Source: Arthrobacter echini
GTDB taxonomy: Bacteria > Actinomycetota > Actinomycetes > Actinomycetales > Micrococcaceae
Direction of reading: 5' to 3'
Assembly: GCF_008107445.1 (NCBI RefSeq)
Contig: NZ_VSLD01000002.1
Location: 124,001 to 188,000, forward strand
DNA length: 64,000 nucleotides
In this document: piece after piece, positions 18,327 to 31,009 of the stretch
Numbering within the stretch: position 1 is the first letter of the stretch
Layout of the letters: the number at the start of each line of letters is the position of its first letter
The notes under the pieces: generated by a model
What the model was told of the DNA's origin: nothing
The model's database searches: none
Seen by the model: only the letters and a program-made list of their open reading frames with translations
Position numbers and translations under genes: made by a program

Positions 18327-19192
18327 TGCGCCGAACGGTCGCCCACACCGTCCCGTGGGAGGGCACGATGCAGCGGGTGTGGGACATCGCCGCGACGGGG
18401 AGGGCCGCAGGTGCAACGACGATCGTGATGGTGCACGGCTTCCGCGGCGACCACCACGGACTGCAGCGCCTCGCCGAGGAGCTACCGGAGCATCGCGTCC
18501 TCCTCCCGGATCTGCCCGGCTTCGGCCAGGGCCAGGAACTGCCCGGAACCCACGACGTCGCCGCCTACGCCCGCTTCATCGGTGAATGCGTCCTCGACCT
18601 CGCGGACCATCGCCCCGTGCTGCTGGGACACTCCTTCGGCTCCATCGTCGCCGTGGCGGCGGCGGCGGCGCGGCCGGAGGCCGTGGCGGCGCTGGTACTC
18701 ATCAACCCGATCAGCACGCCGGCCCTCGAGGGACCCAGCCGTCTCGCGTCCCGGGCGGCCGAGGCCTACTACGTGGCGGCGGACCGCCTGCCGGAGCGCG
18801 CGGGCCGGGCCCTGCTGGCGAATCGGGTGATCGTCCGGCTCATGAGCGTGTTCATGGCGACGACGAAGGACCGCTCGCTGCGCCGCTGGATCCACGGCCA
18901 GCACCGCGCGTACTTCAGCTCCTTCACCAGCCGCCGCGTGGTGCTCGAGGCCTTCCGCGCCTCCATCTCCGGCACCGTGCGGGACCGGGCCCCGGAGCTC
19001 GCGGTGCCGGTCCTGCTCGTGGTCGCGGAGCAGGATCCCCTCGGCTCCCAGGAGAGCCAGCGCGAGCTCGCGGCGCTCATCCCGGACGCTACGCTCCGGG
19101 TGATCCCCGGGGTGGGGCACCTGGTGCACTACGAGAAGCCGCGGGAGGCTGCCCGGCTCATCGAGGAGTACCTGGAGGCCCTGCCCGGATGA
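18326..19192 (+). CDS. Alpha/beta hydrolase
   Basis: 288 aa alpha/beta-hydrolase fold enzyme. The oxyanion motif VMVHGFRGDHHG is at 35-46, the nucleophile elbow GHSFGS places Ser at residue 103, the acid is probably the Asp in VVAEQDPLG and the His is in VGHLVHYEKP near the C terminus. A cap region rich in Arg and Ala lies between. No signal peptide, so cytoplasmic. Start ATG shares a base with the preceding stop and the stop overlaps the glycosyltransferase start by 4 bp. Specific substrate unknown. Confidence 0.9.
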   Translation: MRRTVAHTVPWEGTMQRVWDIAATGRAAGATTIVMVHGFRGDHHGLQRLAEELPEHRVLLPDLPGFGQGQELPGTHDVAAYARFIGECVLDLADHRPVLLGHSFGSIVAVAAAAARPEAVAALVLINPISTPALEGPSRLASRAAEAYYVAADRLPERAGRALLANRVIVRLMSVFMATTKDRSLRRWIHGQHRAYFSSFTSRRVVLEAFRASISGTVRDRAPELAVPVLLVVAEQDPLGSQESQRELAALIPDATLRVIPGVGHLVHYEKPREAARLIEEYLEALPG

Positions 19193-20295
19193 GGATCCTC
19201 GTCGACGCCCGCTTCACCCGCACCGACCAGCACGACGGCATCAGCCGCTACGGGGCGGGACTCATCGCCGCGCTCGCCACGACGGACGACGTCGTGATGC
19301 TCATCAGCGATCCACGGCAGCTGGCACTGCTCCCGGACGTGCCCCACGTGCGCGTCACCAGCCCGCTCTCCCCCGCCGAGCTGTTCATCGCCCTGCGGAT
19401 CAACCGGCTCCGACCCGACGTCGTCGTCTGCCCCATGCAGACCATGGGGTCCTGGGGGCGCCGCTACCCGCTCGTGCTCACGCTGCACGACCTCATCTAC
19501 TACCAGAACCCCACACCGCCGGGCTTCCTCCCCCTGCCGGTGCGCCTGCTCTGGCGGCTGTACCACCTGGCGTACTGGCCGCAGCGCATGCTGCTGGACC
19601 GCGCAGACGTCGTCGCCACCATCTCCGAGACCACGGCCAGGCTGATCGGGGCGCACCGGCTCACCCGCCGGCCCGTGCTGCTCGTGGGGAACGCACCCCA
19701 GCCGGCGCAGTCCCACCGGGACCCGGCCGCCCCGCGCTCGCCCTCGCTGCTCTACATGGGCTCCTTCATGCCGTACAAGAACGTGGAGACGCTTGTCCGG
19801 GCCATGCAACTGCTCCCCGGACATACACTGCATCTGCTGAGCCGCATCACGCCCACGCGCCGCGCGGAGCTCTCGGCCCTGGCTCCGGAGGACCGCGTGG
19901 TGTTCCACGACGGCGTCACGGACGCCGCGTACCAGGACCTGCTCCACGACTCCACGGCCCTCGTGACACTCTCCCGGGCGGAGGGGTACGGACTGCCCGT
20001 CATCGAGGCGATGGCCACCGGGACACCCGTGATCGCGAGCGACATCCCCATCTTCCGCGAGGTGGGGGGCCGTGCCGCGGCCTACGTGGATCCCGACGAC
20101 CCCGCGGCCGTCGCTGCCGCCGTTCGTTCACTGGATGACGCCGGGACCTGGACCGCTGCCTCCCGCGCCGGAGTGGAGCGCGCCGCCACGTACTCGTGGG
20201 CGACCTCGGCCCACCAGCTCCGGCAGGCATGCCGCCGGGCTGTTGCGGAATTCGACCGACGGCGAGCCGGGCGGGCGGCAGGGGCCCTCCCATGA
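19189..20295 (+). CDS. GT4-type glycosyltransferase
   Basis: 368 aa GT-B fold glycosyltransferase. N-terminal acceptor domain includes TLHDLIYYQNP; the C-terminal donor domain shows LLYMGSFMPYKNVETLVRAM and the EX7E-type signature RAEGYGLPVIEAMATGTPVI, typical of family GT4 retaining enzymes using nucleotide sugars. Overlaps both neighbours by 4 bp (ATGA), so it is made in step with the hydrolase and the small orphan protein. Acceptor unknown; similar genes often act on cell-surface polymers or glycolipids. Confidence 0.9.
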   Translation: MRILVDARFTRTDQHDGISRYGAGLIAALATTDDVVMLISDPRQLALLPDVPHVRVTSPLSPAELFIALRINRLRPDVVVCPMQTMGSWGRRYPLVLTLHDLIYYQNPTPPGFLPLPVRLLWRLYHLAYWPQRMLLDRADVVATISETTARLIGAHRLTRRPVLLVGNAPQPAQSHRDPAAPRSPSLLYMGSFMPYKNVETLVRAMQLLPGHTLHLLSRITPTRRAELSALAPEDRVVFHDGVTDAAYQDLLHDSTALVTLSRAEGYGLPVIEAMATGTPVIASDIPIFREVGGRAAAYVDPDDPAAVAAAVRSLDDAGTWTAASRAGVERAATYSWATSAHQLRQACRRAVAEFDRRRAGRAAGALP

Positions 20296-20576
20296 GTGAT
20301 CTGCAGTGCCCCGCCACGGCCGTTCTCGTGGAGACCGGCGCCACCGAGGAGACGTCGACGGACCGGCGGCGGATCGCGGCCCGCTTCGAGCTGCGGACGG
20401 GTGAGGACGTCGACGCGTTCGTCGGGGCGACGGCGGACGAGTTCCGCGGGGAGGCCTTCGTGGTTGCCGCGCCCGGCCCCTCCCTGGTTCGGGCCCTGCG
20501 GCTGCACCGGATCCGGGAGGATCCTCCGGTGGCGATCGAGGTCGACGCGGACGGCTGGCGCGTCGCGGCGCCCTGA
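20292..20576 (+). CDS. Hypothetical 94-aa protein
   Basis: I do not recognise the family. 94 aa, acidic, with no signal peptide or membrane segment. It reads as alternating strands and helices (FELRTGEDVDAFVGATADEF, then GEAFVVAAPGPSLVRALRLH) and could be one compact alpha/beta domain. ATG overlaps the glycosyltransferase stop by 4 bp, strong evidence that it is truly translated and functionally tied to the operon. It ends 50 bp from convergent priA. Confidence 0.7.
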   Translation: MSDLQCPATAVLVETGATEETSTDRRRIAARFELRTGEDVDAFVGATADEFRGEAFVVAAPGPSLVRALRLHRIREDPPVAIEVDADGWRVAAP

Positions 20577-20625
20577 CCCGGGTCGGAACCGCAGTTCATG
20601 CACGCGGCGTCGACGACCACGGACG

Positions 20626-22764
20626 CTACAGCACATCCAGCGCGTCGAGGCGGAGGTGCACCGGCTCCGCCCGACGCGCGGACAGCGCCGCCCGACGTGA
20701 GCGCAGCTGCCGAGTGACACCTGCGGCCGCACGGTAAGGGAAGAACACGAGGGCGCGGTGGCTGCCCTGGCCGGCCAGCGCTTCGGTGGATGCGCCGCCC
20801 CGGATCGGAGTGCCGGCCGCGGCCCGGGCTGCGGCCTGGGCGTCCCGGCGCACATCGGGGGGAACGGGTGAGGGACCGACCACGCGCGCCACGCCGTCCA
20901 GGTCCATGCCCTCGAGGAAGTGCAGCACGGCCTCCCGCGAGCCGGTCAGCACCGCGAAGCGGACCGCCGGGGGCAGTCCGAGCTCCTGGCGTTCGGCCAG
21001 CTCGCGCGCTGCGGCACCGGCAGGATCCCAGCGCACCAGGTGCCCGGCGGCGACGTCGTCGTCGCCCGTGATCACCACCGTGCCGCCCAGCGCGGCCGGC
21101 CGAGCGAGGACGGCGGCGGAGAACCAGCGCCGCCGGGCCTCCTCCCCGGCACGCAGGGACTCGCGGCCCAGGAGGGCGTTGCCGTCGAGCAGGATGACGG
21201 CGGCGTACCCGGTGGCGGCGACGGGCTCGGCGCCGGGCGTCGCGACGACGACGGCGGGTGCCTCCCCGACGTCGTCCACGATGTGCTCGCCCGCGGAGGA
21301 GACGACCGGAATTCCCGGGAAGGCCCTGCCGAGTTCCTCGGCGGTCCGCGTGGACCCGGAGACCGTTGCCCGGAGCCGGGTGCCGCCGCATTCGGAGCAG
21401 GACCACTGGGCTTCGGGCCGTCCGCACCAGCGGCACGCCGGGAGAGCGTTCCGCCCGGTCTGCGCCAGGGGTCCGGCGCAGACCCGGCAGCGCGCAGGAT
21501 GCCGGCACCGTTCGCACGCCAGGGCCGGGGAGAACCCCGTGCGTGCCACCTGCAGCAGGACGGGTCCGTGACGCAGCCCCACCTGCGCCGCGGACCACGC
21601 CACATGCGGGATACGCGCCTGTGCTGCCAGCGGATCGCGTTCGAGCTGATAAGCGTCGGTCGCGTGCATCACGCGCGGCGTGGACCGGCGCACCTCGGGG
21701 CGATCCGCCTCGATTGTCCTCGCCCACCCGGTGTCCACGAGCCGCTGGGCCTGGGTGGACCGCGTGAAGGACGCCAGGAGCACTGCCGCACCCTTCTGCT
21801 CGGCGCGCAGCAGCAGCACGTCGCGCACGTGCTGATAGGGGGCCCGCTGCTCCACGTGCTGATCGTCGCCGTCGTCCCAGAGGCACACGAGGCCGAGGTT
21901 CCGCACCGGTGCGTAGGCGGCCGAGCGGGTTCCCACCGCCACGGTCGCGGCCCCCGTGAGCAGCCGCAGGAAGTTCCGGTAGCGGGGCGTGGCGCCGTCC
22001 TCCGCGGTCAGGCGGGCCACCGCGGCTGCGCCGAGGCGGGCCACGAGGGCGGCCTCCACGCGGGCGAGATCACGCTGATCCGGCACGACGACGACCGCCC
22101 CGCGACCCGATGCCGCAGTTGCGACGACGGCGTCGGCGAGCTCCGCCGTCCAGGCGGCGCTACCGTAGCCGCCGAGGCTCGTCAGCGCGGCGCGCGGCGA
22201 CTCCCCGGCCGCGAGGTGCTGCAGGTAGGCGGGTCCCGTGGGATAGCGGAGGAAGCCCCCCGAAGGGCCGGGGTCTCCCGGAGCAGCACCGTCGGCCGTG
22301 TGGTGCCGCGGCTCCAGGAACTCGGCCTCGACGCGCGCCATCCGGGGAGGCACGGCCGAGCGGAGCACATCGCTCACCATCCCCGCAGCGCGCTCCGCCA
22401 CACTGGTCGCGAGATCGAGGATCTCCGGTGTGAGGACCTGCAGCGGGGAGACGATCTTCGCCAGGGGCAGCAGGGTGGCCGTCGTGCTGGCCTCGGCGAC
22501 CCGTTCCGCGAGGAACCCCGCATGCTCCCGCCCAGCGAAGCGGACTTTCACCCGCACGCCGGGCTGTGCGTCGGCGTCGAGTTCCGCGGGCACGCTGTAG
22601 TCGAAGTAGCGGTCGAGGTGCGGCAACTGCCCGTCGAGCAGCACACGTGCAATCGGCAGCGCCGCGGCCCGGACGGGGTCCGCCGAGGGCAGCCTGGCAG
22701 GACCGAAGCCGTGCAGGAGGGTGAGCTGCCCGTCGTCCCCGCCATGGTCTGTGCGGTCCGTCAT
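20626..22764 (-). CDS. priA: PriA-like primosomal protein N', ATPase-degenerate
   Basis: 712 aa replication-restart protein. The N-terminal DNA-binding domain (FDYSVPAELDADAQPGVRV) and the zinc-binding module with four CxxC-type pairs (CERCRHPARCRVC and CRWCGRPEAQWSCSEC) are present. The helicase motifs are not: the Walker A position reads GYGSAAWTAEL with no GKT, and the DEEH box reads DDGDD. Loss of helicase activity is known for actinobacterial PriA, so this is lineage-typical rather than a broken gene. The ATG at 22764 is taken; an in-frame TTG at 22779 adds five residues and neither has a ribosome-binding site. Last gene of the mihF-gmk-rpoZ-coaBC-metK-priA series. Confidence 0.9.
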   Translation of the reverse strand: MTDRTDHGGDDGQLTLLHGFGPARLPSADPVRAAALPIARVLLDGQLPHLDRYFDYSVPAELDADAQPGVRVKVRFAGREHAGFLAERVAEASTTATLLPLAKIVSPLQVLTPEILDLATSVAERAAGMVSDVLRSAVPPRMARVEAEFLEPRHHTADGAAPGDPGPSGGFLRYPTGPAYLQHLAAGESPRAALTSLGGYGSAAWTAELADAVVATAASGRGAVVVVPDQRDLARVEAALVARLGAAAVARLTAEDGATPRYRNFLRLLTGAATVAVGTRSAAYAPVRNLGLVCLWDDGDDQHVEQRAPYQHVRDVLLLRAEQKGAAVLLASFTRSTQAQRLVDTGWARTIEADRPEVRRSTPRVMHATDAYQLERDPLAAQARIPHVAWSAAQVGLRHGPVLLQVARTGFSPALACERCRHPARCRVCAGPLAQTGRNALPACRWCGRPEAQWSCSECGGTRLRATVSGSTRTAEELGRAFPGIPVVSSAGEHIVDDVGEAPAVVVATPGAEPVAATGYAAVILLDGNALLGRESLRAGEEARRRWFSAAVLARPAALGGTVVITGDDDVAAGHLVRWDPAGAAARELAERQELGLPPAVRFAVLTGSREAVLHFLEGMDLDGVARVVGPSPVPPDVRRDAQAAARAAAGTPIRGGASTEALAGQGSHRALVFFPYRAAAGVTRQLRSRRAALSARRAEPVHLRLDALDVL

Positions 22765-22819
22765 GATGCTGGTGTCCAACAGCCGGTCTGTGGGCTGCCG
22801 GACGCTCCCTCCCCCCGGA

Positions 22820-24031
22820 TCAGGCGTTGAAGTAACTGCGCAGCTTGTCCACCCTGTCGGTCCGCTCCCAGGTGAAGCCGTCCTCCTCGCGGCCGAAGTG
22901 GCCGTGGGCTGCCGTACGCTGGTAGATGGGACGCTTCAGATCGAGCGCGTTGATGATGCCGAGCGGCCGCAGGTCGAAGATCTCCCGGATAGCGTCACCG
23001 ATCGCCAGGGGGTCCACCGTCTCCGTCCCGAAGGTTTCCACGTAGACACCCACGGGCTGCGCCATGCCGATCGCGTAGGCGATCTGGATCTCGGCACGGC
23101 GCGCCAGCCCGGCGGCCACCACGTTCTTGGCCACCCAGCGCATGGCGTAGGCGGCCGAACGGTCCACCTTCGAGGGATCCTTGCCGCTGAAGGCCCCACC
23201 TCCGTGACGGGCCATGCCGCCGTAGGTGTCCACGATGATCTTGCGTCCGGTCAGCCCCGCGTCGCCCACGGGACCGCCGATCACGAATGCACCCCCCGGG
23301 TTGAGGATGTGGCGCACGGCGGAGGTATCCAGCTCTGACGCACTCAGCACCGGCGTGATGACGTGCTCCACCAGGGCTTCGCGGAGCTCGTCGAGGGAGA
23401 CCTCCGCTGCGTGCTGGGAGGAGATCACCACGGAGTCGATGGAGACCGGCGTGTGGCCGTCGTACCCGATGGTCACCTGGGTCTTGCCGTCGGGCCGCAG
23501 GTAGGGCAGGGTGCCGTCCTTGCGGACGGTGGTGAGCCGTTCGGAGAGTCGGTGGGCCAGCCAGACCGGTGTGGGCATGAGCACCGCGGTCTCGTCGCTC
23601 GCGTACCCGAACATGATGCCTTGGTCGCCGGCGCCCTGCGCGTCGTAGGGGTCCAGCCCGGTGCCCTCGCGTGTCTCCAGGGAGGTGAACACCCCGGAGG
23701 CGATCTCCGGGCTCTGCTGTCCGATCGAGACCGAGACACCGCAGCGGGCGCCGTCGAAGCCGTTGGCCGAGGAGTCGTAGCCGATCCCCAGGATGGTCTT
23801 GCGGACGATGTCGGGGATCTCCACGTAGGCCTCGGTGGTGACCTCGCCGGCCACGTGCACCAGGCCGGTGGTCACAAGCGTCTCCACGGCCACCCGGGAC
23901 TCGGCGTCCTGGGCGAGCAGACCGTCGAGGATCGCGTCGCTGATCTGGTCGCAGATTTTGTCCGGATGGCCCTCCGTCACCGATTCCGAGGTGAACAGGC
24001 GCAGCGCAGGAGCAGTACTGGGTGAATTCAC
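22820..24031 (-). CDS. metK: S-adenosylmethionine synthetase
   Basis: 403 aa enzyme making S-adenosylmethionine from methionine and ATP. Intact signatures: [20 protein letters not shown] near the N terminus (ATP and Mg binding), [12 protein letters not shown], and the flexible [19 protein letters not shown] loop. GTG start at 24031. It lies 126 nt after coaBC in a gap with a short tandem repeat, and upstream of priA. No SAM riboswitch is visible in that gap. Confidence 0.97.
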   Translation of the reverse strand: MNSPSTAPALRLFTSESVTEGHPDKICDQISDAILDGLLAQDAESRVAVETLVTTGLVHVAGEVTTEAYVEIPDIVRKTILGIGYDSSANGFDGARCGVSVSIGQQSPEIASGVFTSLETREGTGLDPYDAQGAGDQGIMFGYASDETAVLMPTPVWLAHRLSERLTTVRKDGTLPYLRPDGKTQVTIGYDGHTPVSIDSVVISSQHAAEVSLDELREALVEHVITPVLSASELDTSAVRHILNPGGAFVIGGPVGDAGLTGRKIIVDTYGGMARHGGGAFSGKDPSKVDRSAAYAMRWVAKNVVAAGLARRAEIQIAYAIGMAQPVGVYVETFGTETVDPLAIGDAIREIFDLRPLGIINALDLKRPIYQRTAAHGHFGREEDGFTWERTDRVDKLRSYFNA

Positions 24032-24123
24032 CTGCCCACTCTACTGGCTTCGCCGTGACGCTCCCGCCCGGAGGCCGGATGCTCCATCCGCTCGCGATCG
24101 ACCGCCATCGTGACTGCCATCCC

Positions 24124-24156
24124 GACCGGCAGGACGACCGGCAGGACGACCGGCAG
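24124..24156 (-). repeat. 12-bp tandem repeat GACCGGCAGGAC, 2.75 copies
   Basis: Two exact units (24124-24135, 24136-24147) and a partial third (24148-24156) directly after the coaBC stop at 24158 on its coding strand, in the coaBC-metK gap. Possibly slippage-derived; it may contribute to the metK leader. Confidence 0.6.
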
Positions 24157-24157
24157 G

Positions 24158-25369
24158 TCAGTCCTGGAGCAGCCCGGCCGCGTGGGCGATCACGGCATCG
24201 GCGATGGTGCGCTTGCTCCCCCGGATCGCGGCGGACTCGGTGCCCCGCGCGTCGAGGATGGTGATCTCGTTCGTGTCCTGGCCGAAGACCAGGTGGGAGC
24301 CCACCACGTTGAGGACCAGGAAGTCACAGCCCTTGCGGGCGAGCTTGGCCCGGGCGTGCGAGACCGGATCAGCGGTGGCGTCGCCGGTCTCCGCTGCGAA
24401 GCCGGCGATCACCAGCGGCCCGGTACGTCCGGCGCGCGCCAGGACGGCATCGCGCAGGACGTCGGGATTGCGCACGAGCGTGATCACGGGATCCTCGCCG
24501 TCGCCCTTCTTGATCTTCGCGTCCATGACCTCGGCCGGGCGGTAGTCCGCGACGGCCGCGGCCATCACGAGCACATCGGTGGTGGGCAGTGCCGCGAGCA
24601 CGGCCTCCCGCAGGTCCAGGGCCGACTCGACCCGGACGACGTCGCAGCCAGCGGGCGGCGGAACCTCCGCATGGGCGAGGACGAGCGAGACGTGCGCCCC
24701 CTGGGCGAGGGCTGCCTCGGCCAGGGCCATGCCCTGCTTTCCGGAGGACCGGTTACCGAGGAACCGAACCGGATCGAGCGCCTCGCGGGTGCCTCCGACC
24801 GAGATGGTGACGCGCTTCCCGTGCAGCGCACCGGTACCCGCGCGGCGCGCGGCGGCACGCATGGCCGCGGCGAAGATGTCCGCCGGCTCCGGCAGCCTGC
24901 CCGGCCCGGAATCGGCGCCCGTCAGACGCCCGGAGGCCGGCTCGACAACGGTGATGCCGCGCCCTCGGAGGGTCTCCACATTGGCGCGCGTAGCGGCGTG
25001 CTGCCACATCTCGGTGTGCATGGCGGGAGCCATGACCACGGGCCCGTGGGCCATGAGCAGCGTGCCGGTGAGGAGGTCGTCGGCCAGCCCTGCGGCGGCG
25101 CGGGCCAGGACGTCGGCAGTGGCGGGCGCCACCACGATGAGGTCGGCCTCGTGGCCGAGCCGCACGTGGCTGACCCTGTCGACGGCGTCCCAGACGCTGT
25201 TGGTCACGGGATTGCCGGAGAGAGCTTCCCACGTGGCGGTGCCGACGAAGCGGGTGGCGGCCTCGGTGGGGATCACCGTGACGTCATGCCCCGCCTCCGT
25301 GAAAAGACGGAGGAGGGATGCTGCCTTGTAGGCTGCGATCCCTCCTCCGACACCAAGTACTATGCGCAC
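24158..25369 (-). CDS. coaBC: CoaBC: phosphopantothenoylcysteine synthetase/decarboxylase
   Basis: 403 aa bifunctional coenzyme A enzyme. The N-terminal FMN decarboxylase half (CoaC) starts VRIVLGVGGGIAAYKAA, with the catalytic His in VMAPAMHTEMW. The C-terminal synthetase half (CoaB) has VTISVGGTREALDPVRFLGN and AAAVADYRPAEVMDAKIKK. In the decarboxylase flap, where E. coli Dfp has a Cys before GPGRM, this protein reads RLTGADSGPGRLPEP with no Cys. GTG at 25369 is chosen: it gives the conserved start and GAGGAGG stands 10 nt upstream. Between rpoZ and metK. Confidence 0.95.
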   Translation of the reverse strand: MRIVLGVGGGIAAYKAASLLRLFTEAGHDVTVIPTEAATRFVGTATWEALSGNPVTNSVWDAVDRVSHVRLGHEADLIVVAPATADVLARAAAGLADDLLTGTLLMAHGPVVMAPAMHTEMWQHAATRANVETLRGRGITVVEPASGRLTGADSGPGRLPEPADIFAAAMRAAARRAGTGALHGKRVTISVGGTREALDPVRFLGNRSSGKQGMALAEAALAQGAHVSLVLAHAEVPPPAGCDVVRVESALDLREAVLAALPTTDVLVMAAAVADYRPAEVMDAKIKKGDGEDPVITLVRNPDVLRDAVLARAGRTGPLVIAGFAAETGDATADPVSHARAKLARKGCDFLVLNVVGSHLVFGQDTNEITILDARGTESAAIRGSKRTIADAVIAHAAGLLQD

Positions 25370-25397
25370 CGGTCTGCTGCCTCCTCGGCGGGCCCGA

Positions 25398-25658
25398 TTA
25401 CTCGGACGTGTCCATGGGCGAGGAGACGAGCATGCCCTCGTCGATCTCGCGCAGCGCGATCGAGAGGGGCTTCTCGTTGAGCTTCGTGTCGACCAGCGGG
25501 CCGACGTACTCGAAGAGGCCCTCGTGCAGCTGCGAGTAATACGCATTGATCTGGCGGGCGCGCTTGGCGCCGAAGATCACCAGGGCGTACTTCGAGTCCG
25601 AGGTCTCCAGCAGGGAGTCGATGGACGGGTTGATGATGCCTTCGGGCTGAGTTGACAC
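25398..25658 (-). CDS. rpoZ: RNA polymerase omega subunit
   Basis: 86 aa. Omega helps fold and assemble the beta' subunit. Conserved segments [21 protein letters not shown] and [11 protein letters not shown] match actinobacterial RpoZ, and the length is normal. GTG start at 25658. Sits 42 nt after gmk and 28 nt before coaBC in the conserved gmk-rpoZ-coaBC order. Confidence 0.96.
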   Translation of the reverse strand: MSTQPEGIINPSIDSLLETSDSKYALVIFGAKRARQINAYYSQLHEGLFEYVGPLVDTKLNEKPLSIALREIDEGMLVSSPMDTSE

Positions 25659-25700
25659 AAAATCTCCAAGGGGTGGTCGGAACGGCGCGCGCAGGCCTTC

Positions 25701-26270
25701 TCAGCGCTGCAGCGGGTGCAGTCCCATCAGTGAAACGAGCTCGTCTGCCGCATGCTCCACGGAGTCGTTGATGACGGTGTGGTTGAATTCCGGCTCGGCG
25801 GCAAGCTCCAGTTTAGCGGTTTCCAGCCGTTGCTGCTGCTCCTGGGCTGTTTCGGTGCCCCGACCCACGAGCCGGCGCACCATCTCGTCCCAGCTGGGCG
25901 GGGCCAGGAACACGAAATTGGCCTCCGGCATGGTCTCCCTGACCTTGCGTGCTCCCTGCAGATCGATCTCCAACAGCACCCGGCGCCCCTGGTCGATGGC
26001 CTCCTGGACGGTGCGCCGCAGGGTGCCGTACCGGTTCCTCCCGTGGACCACGGCCCACTCCAGGAGTTCACCGTCCGTCGTCAGCTGATCGAACTCCTCG
26101 GGAGAGACGAAGAAGTAGTGCACGCCGTCCTCCTCGCCGGGCCGCGGTGGCCGGGTGGTGGCCGAGACGGAGAGCCAGACATCCGGGTAGTTGTCACGGA
26201 TGTAGGTCGACACCGTCCCCTTGCCCACCGCCGTCGGGCCTGCCAGGACTGTCAGCCGGGATAGTGACAC
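25701..26270 (-). CDS. gmk: Guanylate kinase
   Basis: 189 aa; phosphorylates GMP/dGMP to the diphosphate. P-loop GPTAVGKGT at residues 11-19, GMP-binding segments [18 protein letters not shown] and [11 protein letters not shown], and the lid [10 protein letters not shown]. The GTG at 26270 follows GAGGA by 8 nt; the longer frame upstream lies within mihF and is not used. Starts 10 nt after the mihF stop. Confidence 0.96.
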   Translation of the reverse strand: MSLSRLTVLAGPTAVGKGTVSTYIRDNYPDVWLSVSATTRPPRPGEEDGVHYFFVSPEEFDQLTTDGELLEWAVVHGRNRYGTLRRTVQEAIDQGRRVLLEIDLQGARKVRETMPEANFVFLAPPSWDEMVRRLVGRGTETAQEQQQRLETAKLELAAEPEFNHTVINDSVEHAADELVSLMGLHPLQR

Positions 26271-26280
26271 GAATGCTTCC

Positions 26281-26619
26281 TCACTTACCGGCGGGGCCGG
26301 CATTCTGCTGGTCGAGGTACTCGACCAGGGCTTTGCGCTGATGGATGCCGAGGCCGCGCACACGGCGTGTGGCGGCGATCCCCACCTCGGCCATGATGGT
26401 TGCGGCGCGGACGTCGCCCACGCGGGGCAGCGCCTTCAGCAGGTCCAGGACCTTCAGGCGCCCCACGGCGTCGTCGCCGCCGGGATTCTCGATCACTTCC
26501 GCCACCGAAAGACTACCCGCCTTCAGCCGCGACTTGATGTCCGCCCGGGCCAGCCGCGCCGCCCCGGCCTTCTCGCGGGCAGCGGCCCGTTCGGCCTCCG
26601 TCAAGGGCTTCAGGTTCAC
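26281..26619 (-). CDS. mihF: Actinobacterial integration host factor
   Basis: 112 aa nucleoid-associated protein of the mIHF/sIHF type, found only in actinobacteria and unrelated to E. coli IHF. A basic N-terminal helix ([20 protein letters not shown]) precedes the H2TH-like DNA-binding part [20 protein letters not shown] and the second DNA contact [20 protein letters not shown] start at 26619. First gene of the six-gene block to priA, with a recognisable promoter ~130 nt upstream and 15-bp direct repeats in its presumed 5' leader. Confidence 0.95.
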   Translation of the reverse strand: MNLKPLTEAERAAAREKAGAARLARADIKSRLKAGSLSVAEVIENPGGDDAVGRLKVLDLLKALPRVGDVRAATIMAEVGIAATRRVRGLGIHQRKALVEYLDQQNAGPAGK

Positions 26620-26664
26620 AGGCCCTCCCGGGGCCGGACAGCACCGGAGGGCGTCCGCTCGTTG

Positions 26665-26703
26665 TCTGGATGGAACAGGTCTGGATGGAACAGGTCTGGA
26701 TGG
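26665..26703 (-). repeat. 15-bp direct repeats in the mihF 5' leader
   Basis: TCTGGATGGAACAGG (plus strand) occurs exactly at 26665-26679 and 26680-26694, and its first nine bases again at 26695-26703. The array lies between the proposed mihF promoter and its start codon. Function unknown; possible protein or RNA-level control site. Confidence 0.75.
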
Positions 26704-26746
26704 TTCGGGGACGGGTTCGTCGACGACGGGCGTCGCTGTGCTGTCG

Positions 26747-26776
26747 AACCTACCGGGGTCGCGAGGGGTAAATCAA
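26747..26776 (-). promoter_or_regulatory. Promoter of the mihF-gmk-rpoZ-coaBC-metK-priA block
   Basis: On the minus strand TTGATT (-35, 26776-26771), an 18-bp spacer and TAGGTT (-10, 26752-26747). It starts just after the pyrF stop at 26803 and would give a 5' leader of about 120 nt. The best two-box promoter match in the window. Confidence 0.6.
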
Positions 26777-26802
26777 TGCACGACCCGGGCGCACCAGGCG
26801 GC

Positions 26803-27640
26803 TCACGCGAGGTGGTCCCGGGTCCGCTCGGCGGCGGTGCGCAGGCGGCCGGCGTCGGGTCCGGCGGCGAGGACGGAGCGGCTCGCCGTCGGCAGCACGA
26901 GTGGCAGGGCGTCGCCGAACGCGCCGGCCAGTGCCTCCCGGCCCGCACCCTGGGCTCCGATACCGGGGGCGAGGATGGGTCCGTTCAGCGCCGGCAGGTC
27001 CAGTCCGAGCCGCTGGGCGGCGTCCCCGATGGTGGCCCCGACCACCAGACCCACGTGTCCCGGTGCCGGTCCGATGTTCTCCGCGGTCGCAGCGGCGGCG
27101 ATGGAACGGGCGACCGATTCGGCCCCGCCGGCGTGCTGCACCGACAGCCCCTCCGGATTGGAGGTCAGCGCCAGCACGAACACCCCGCGGCCCGTGGCTG
27201 CTGCGAGCTCCAGGGCCGGGCGCAGGGACTCGAAGCCGAGATAGGGGTTGAGGGTGACGGCGTCGGCGGCGAGCGGTCTGCCCTCCCCCAGCCACGCCTC
27301 GGCGTAGGCCTGCATGGTGGAGCCGATGTCCCCGCGCTTGGCGTCCGCGATGGTGAGCACCCCGGCGTCGGCGGCGCGGGCGAGCAACAGCTCCAGGACG
27401 GCGAGCCCGCGCGCCCCGTGCCGCTCGAAGAGGGCCACCTGCGGTTTCAGTGCGGCGGCCACGGGTCCGACGGCGTCCAGCACCGCGAGCGCGAAGTGCT
27501 CCAGTCCCGCTGGTGTGTCCTCGAGCCCCCAGGCGGCCAGCAGCGCGGGGTGCGGATCGATGCCCACGCACAGGCTCCCCCGGGCGCTGCGGGCCGCGGC
27601 GAGCCGCTCCCCGAAGGATGCCCGGGGAGCCGTGGATGCC

Positions 27641-27651
<11 letters not shown>
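26803..27651 (-). CDS. pyrF: Orotidine 5'-phosphate decarboxylase
   Basis: 282 aa; last step of UMP synthesis. The catalytic motif is [14 protein letters not shown] and the longer type II form matches actinobacteria. [17 protein letters not shown] near the N terminus binds the nucleotide, and [11 protein letters not shown] is the phosphate site. The ATG at 27651 overlaps the carB 3' end by 11 bp, so expression is coupled to the pyr operon, of which it is the last gene. Confidence 0.96.

Positions 27652-31008
<3,357 letters not shown>

Positions 31009-31009
<1 letters not shown>

Noticed and set aside
24032-24157. SAM riboswitch ahead of metK
   Set aside because: The gap contains only a short tandem repeat and no SAM-I, II or IV-type conserved core that I can see.
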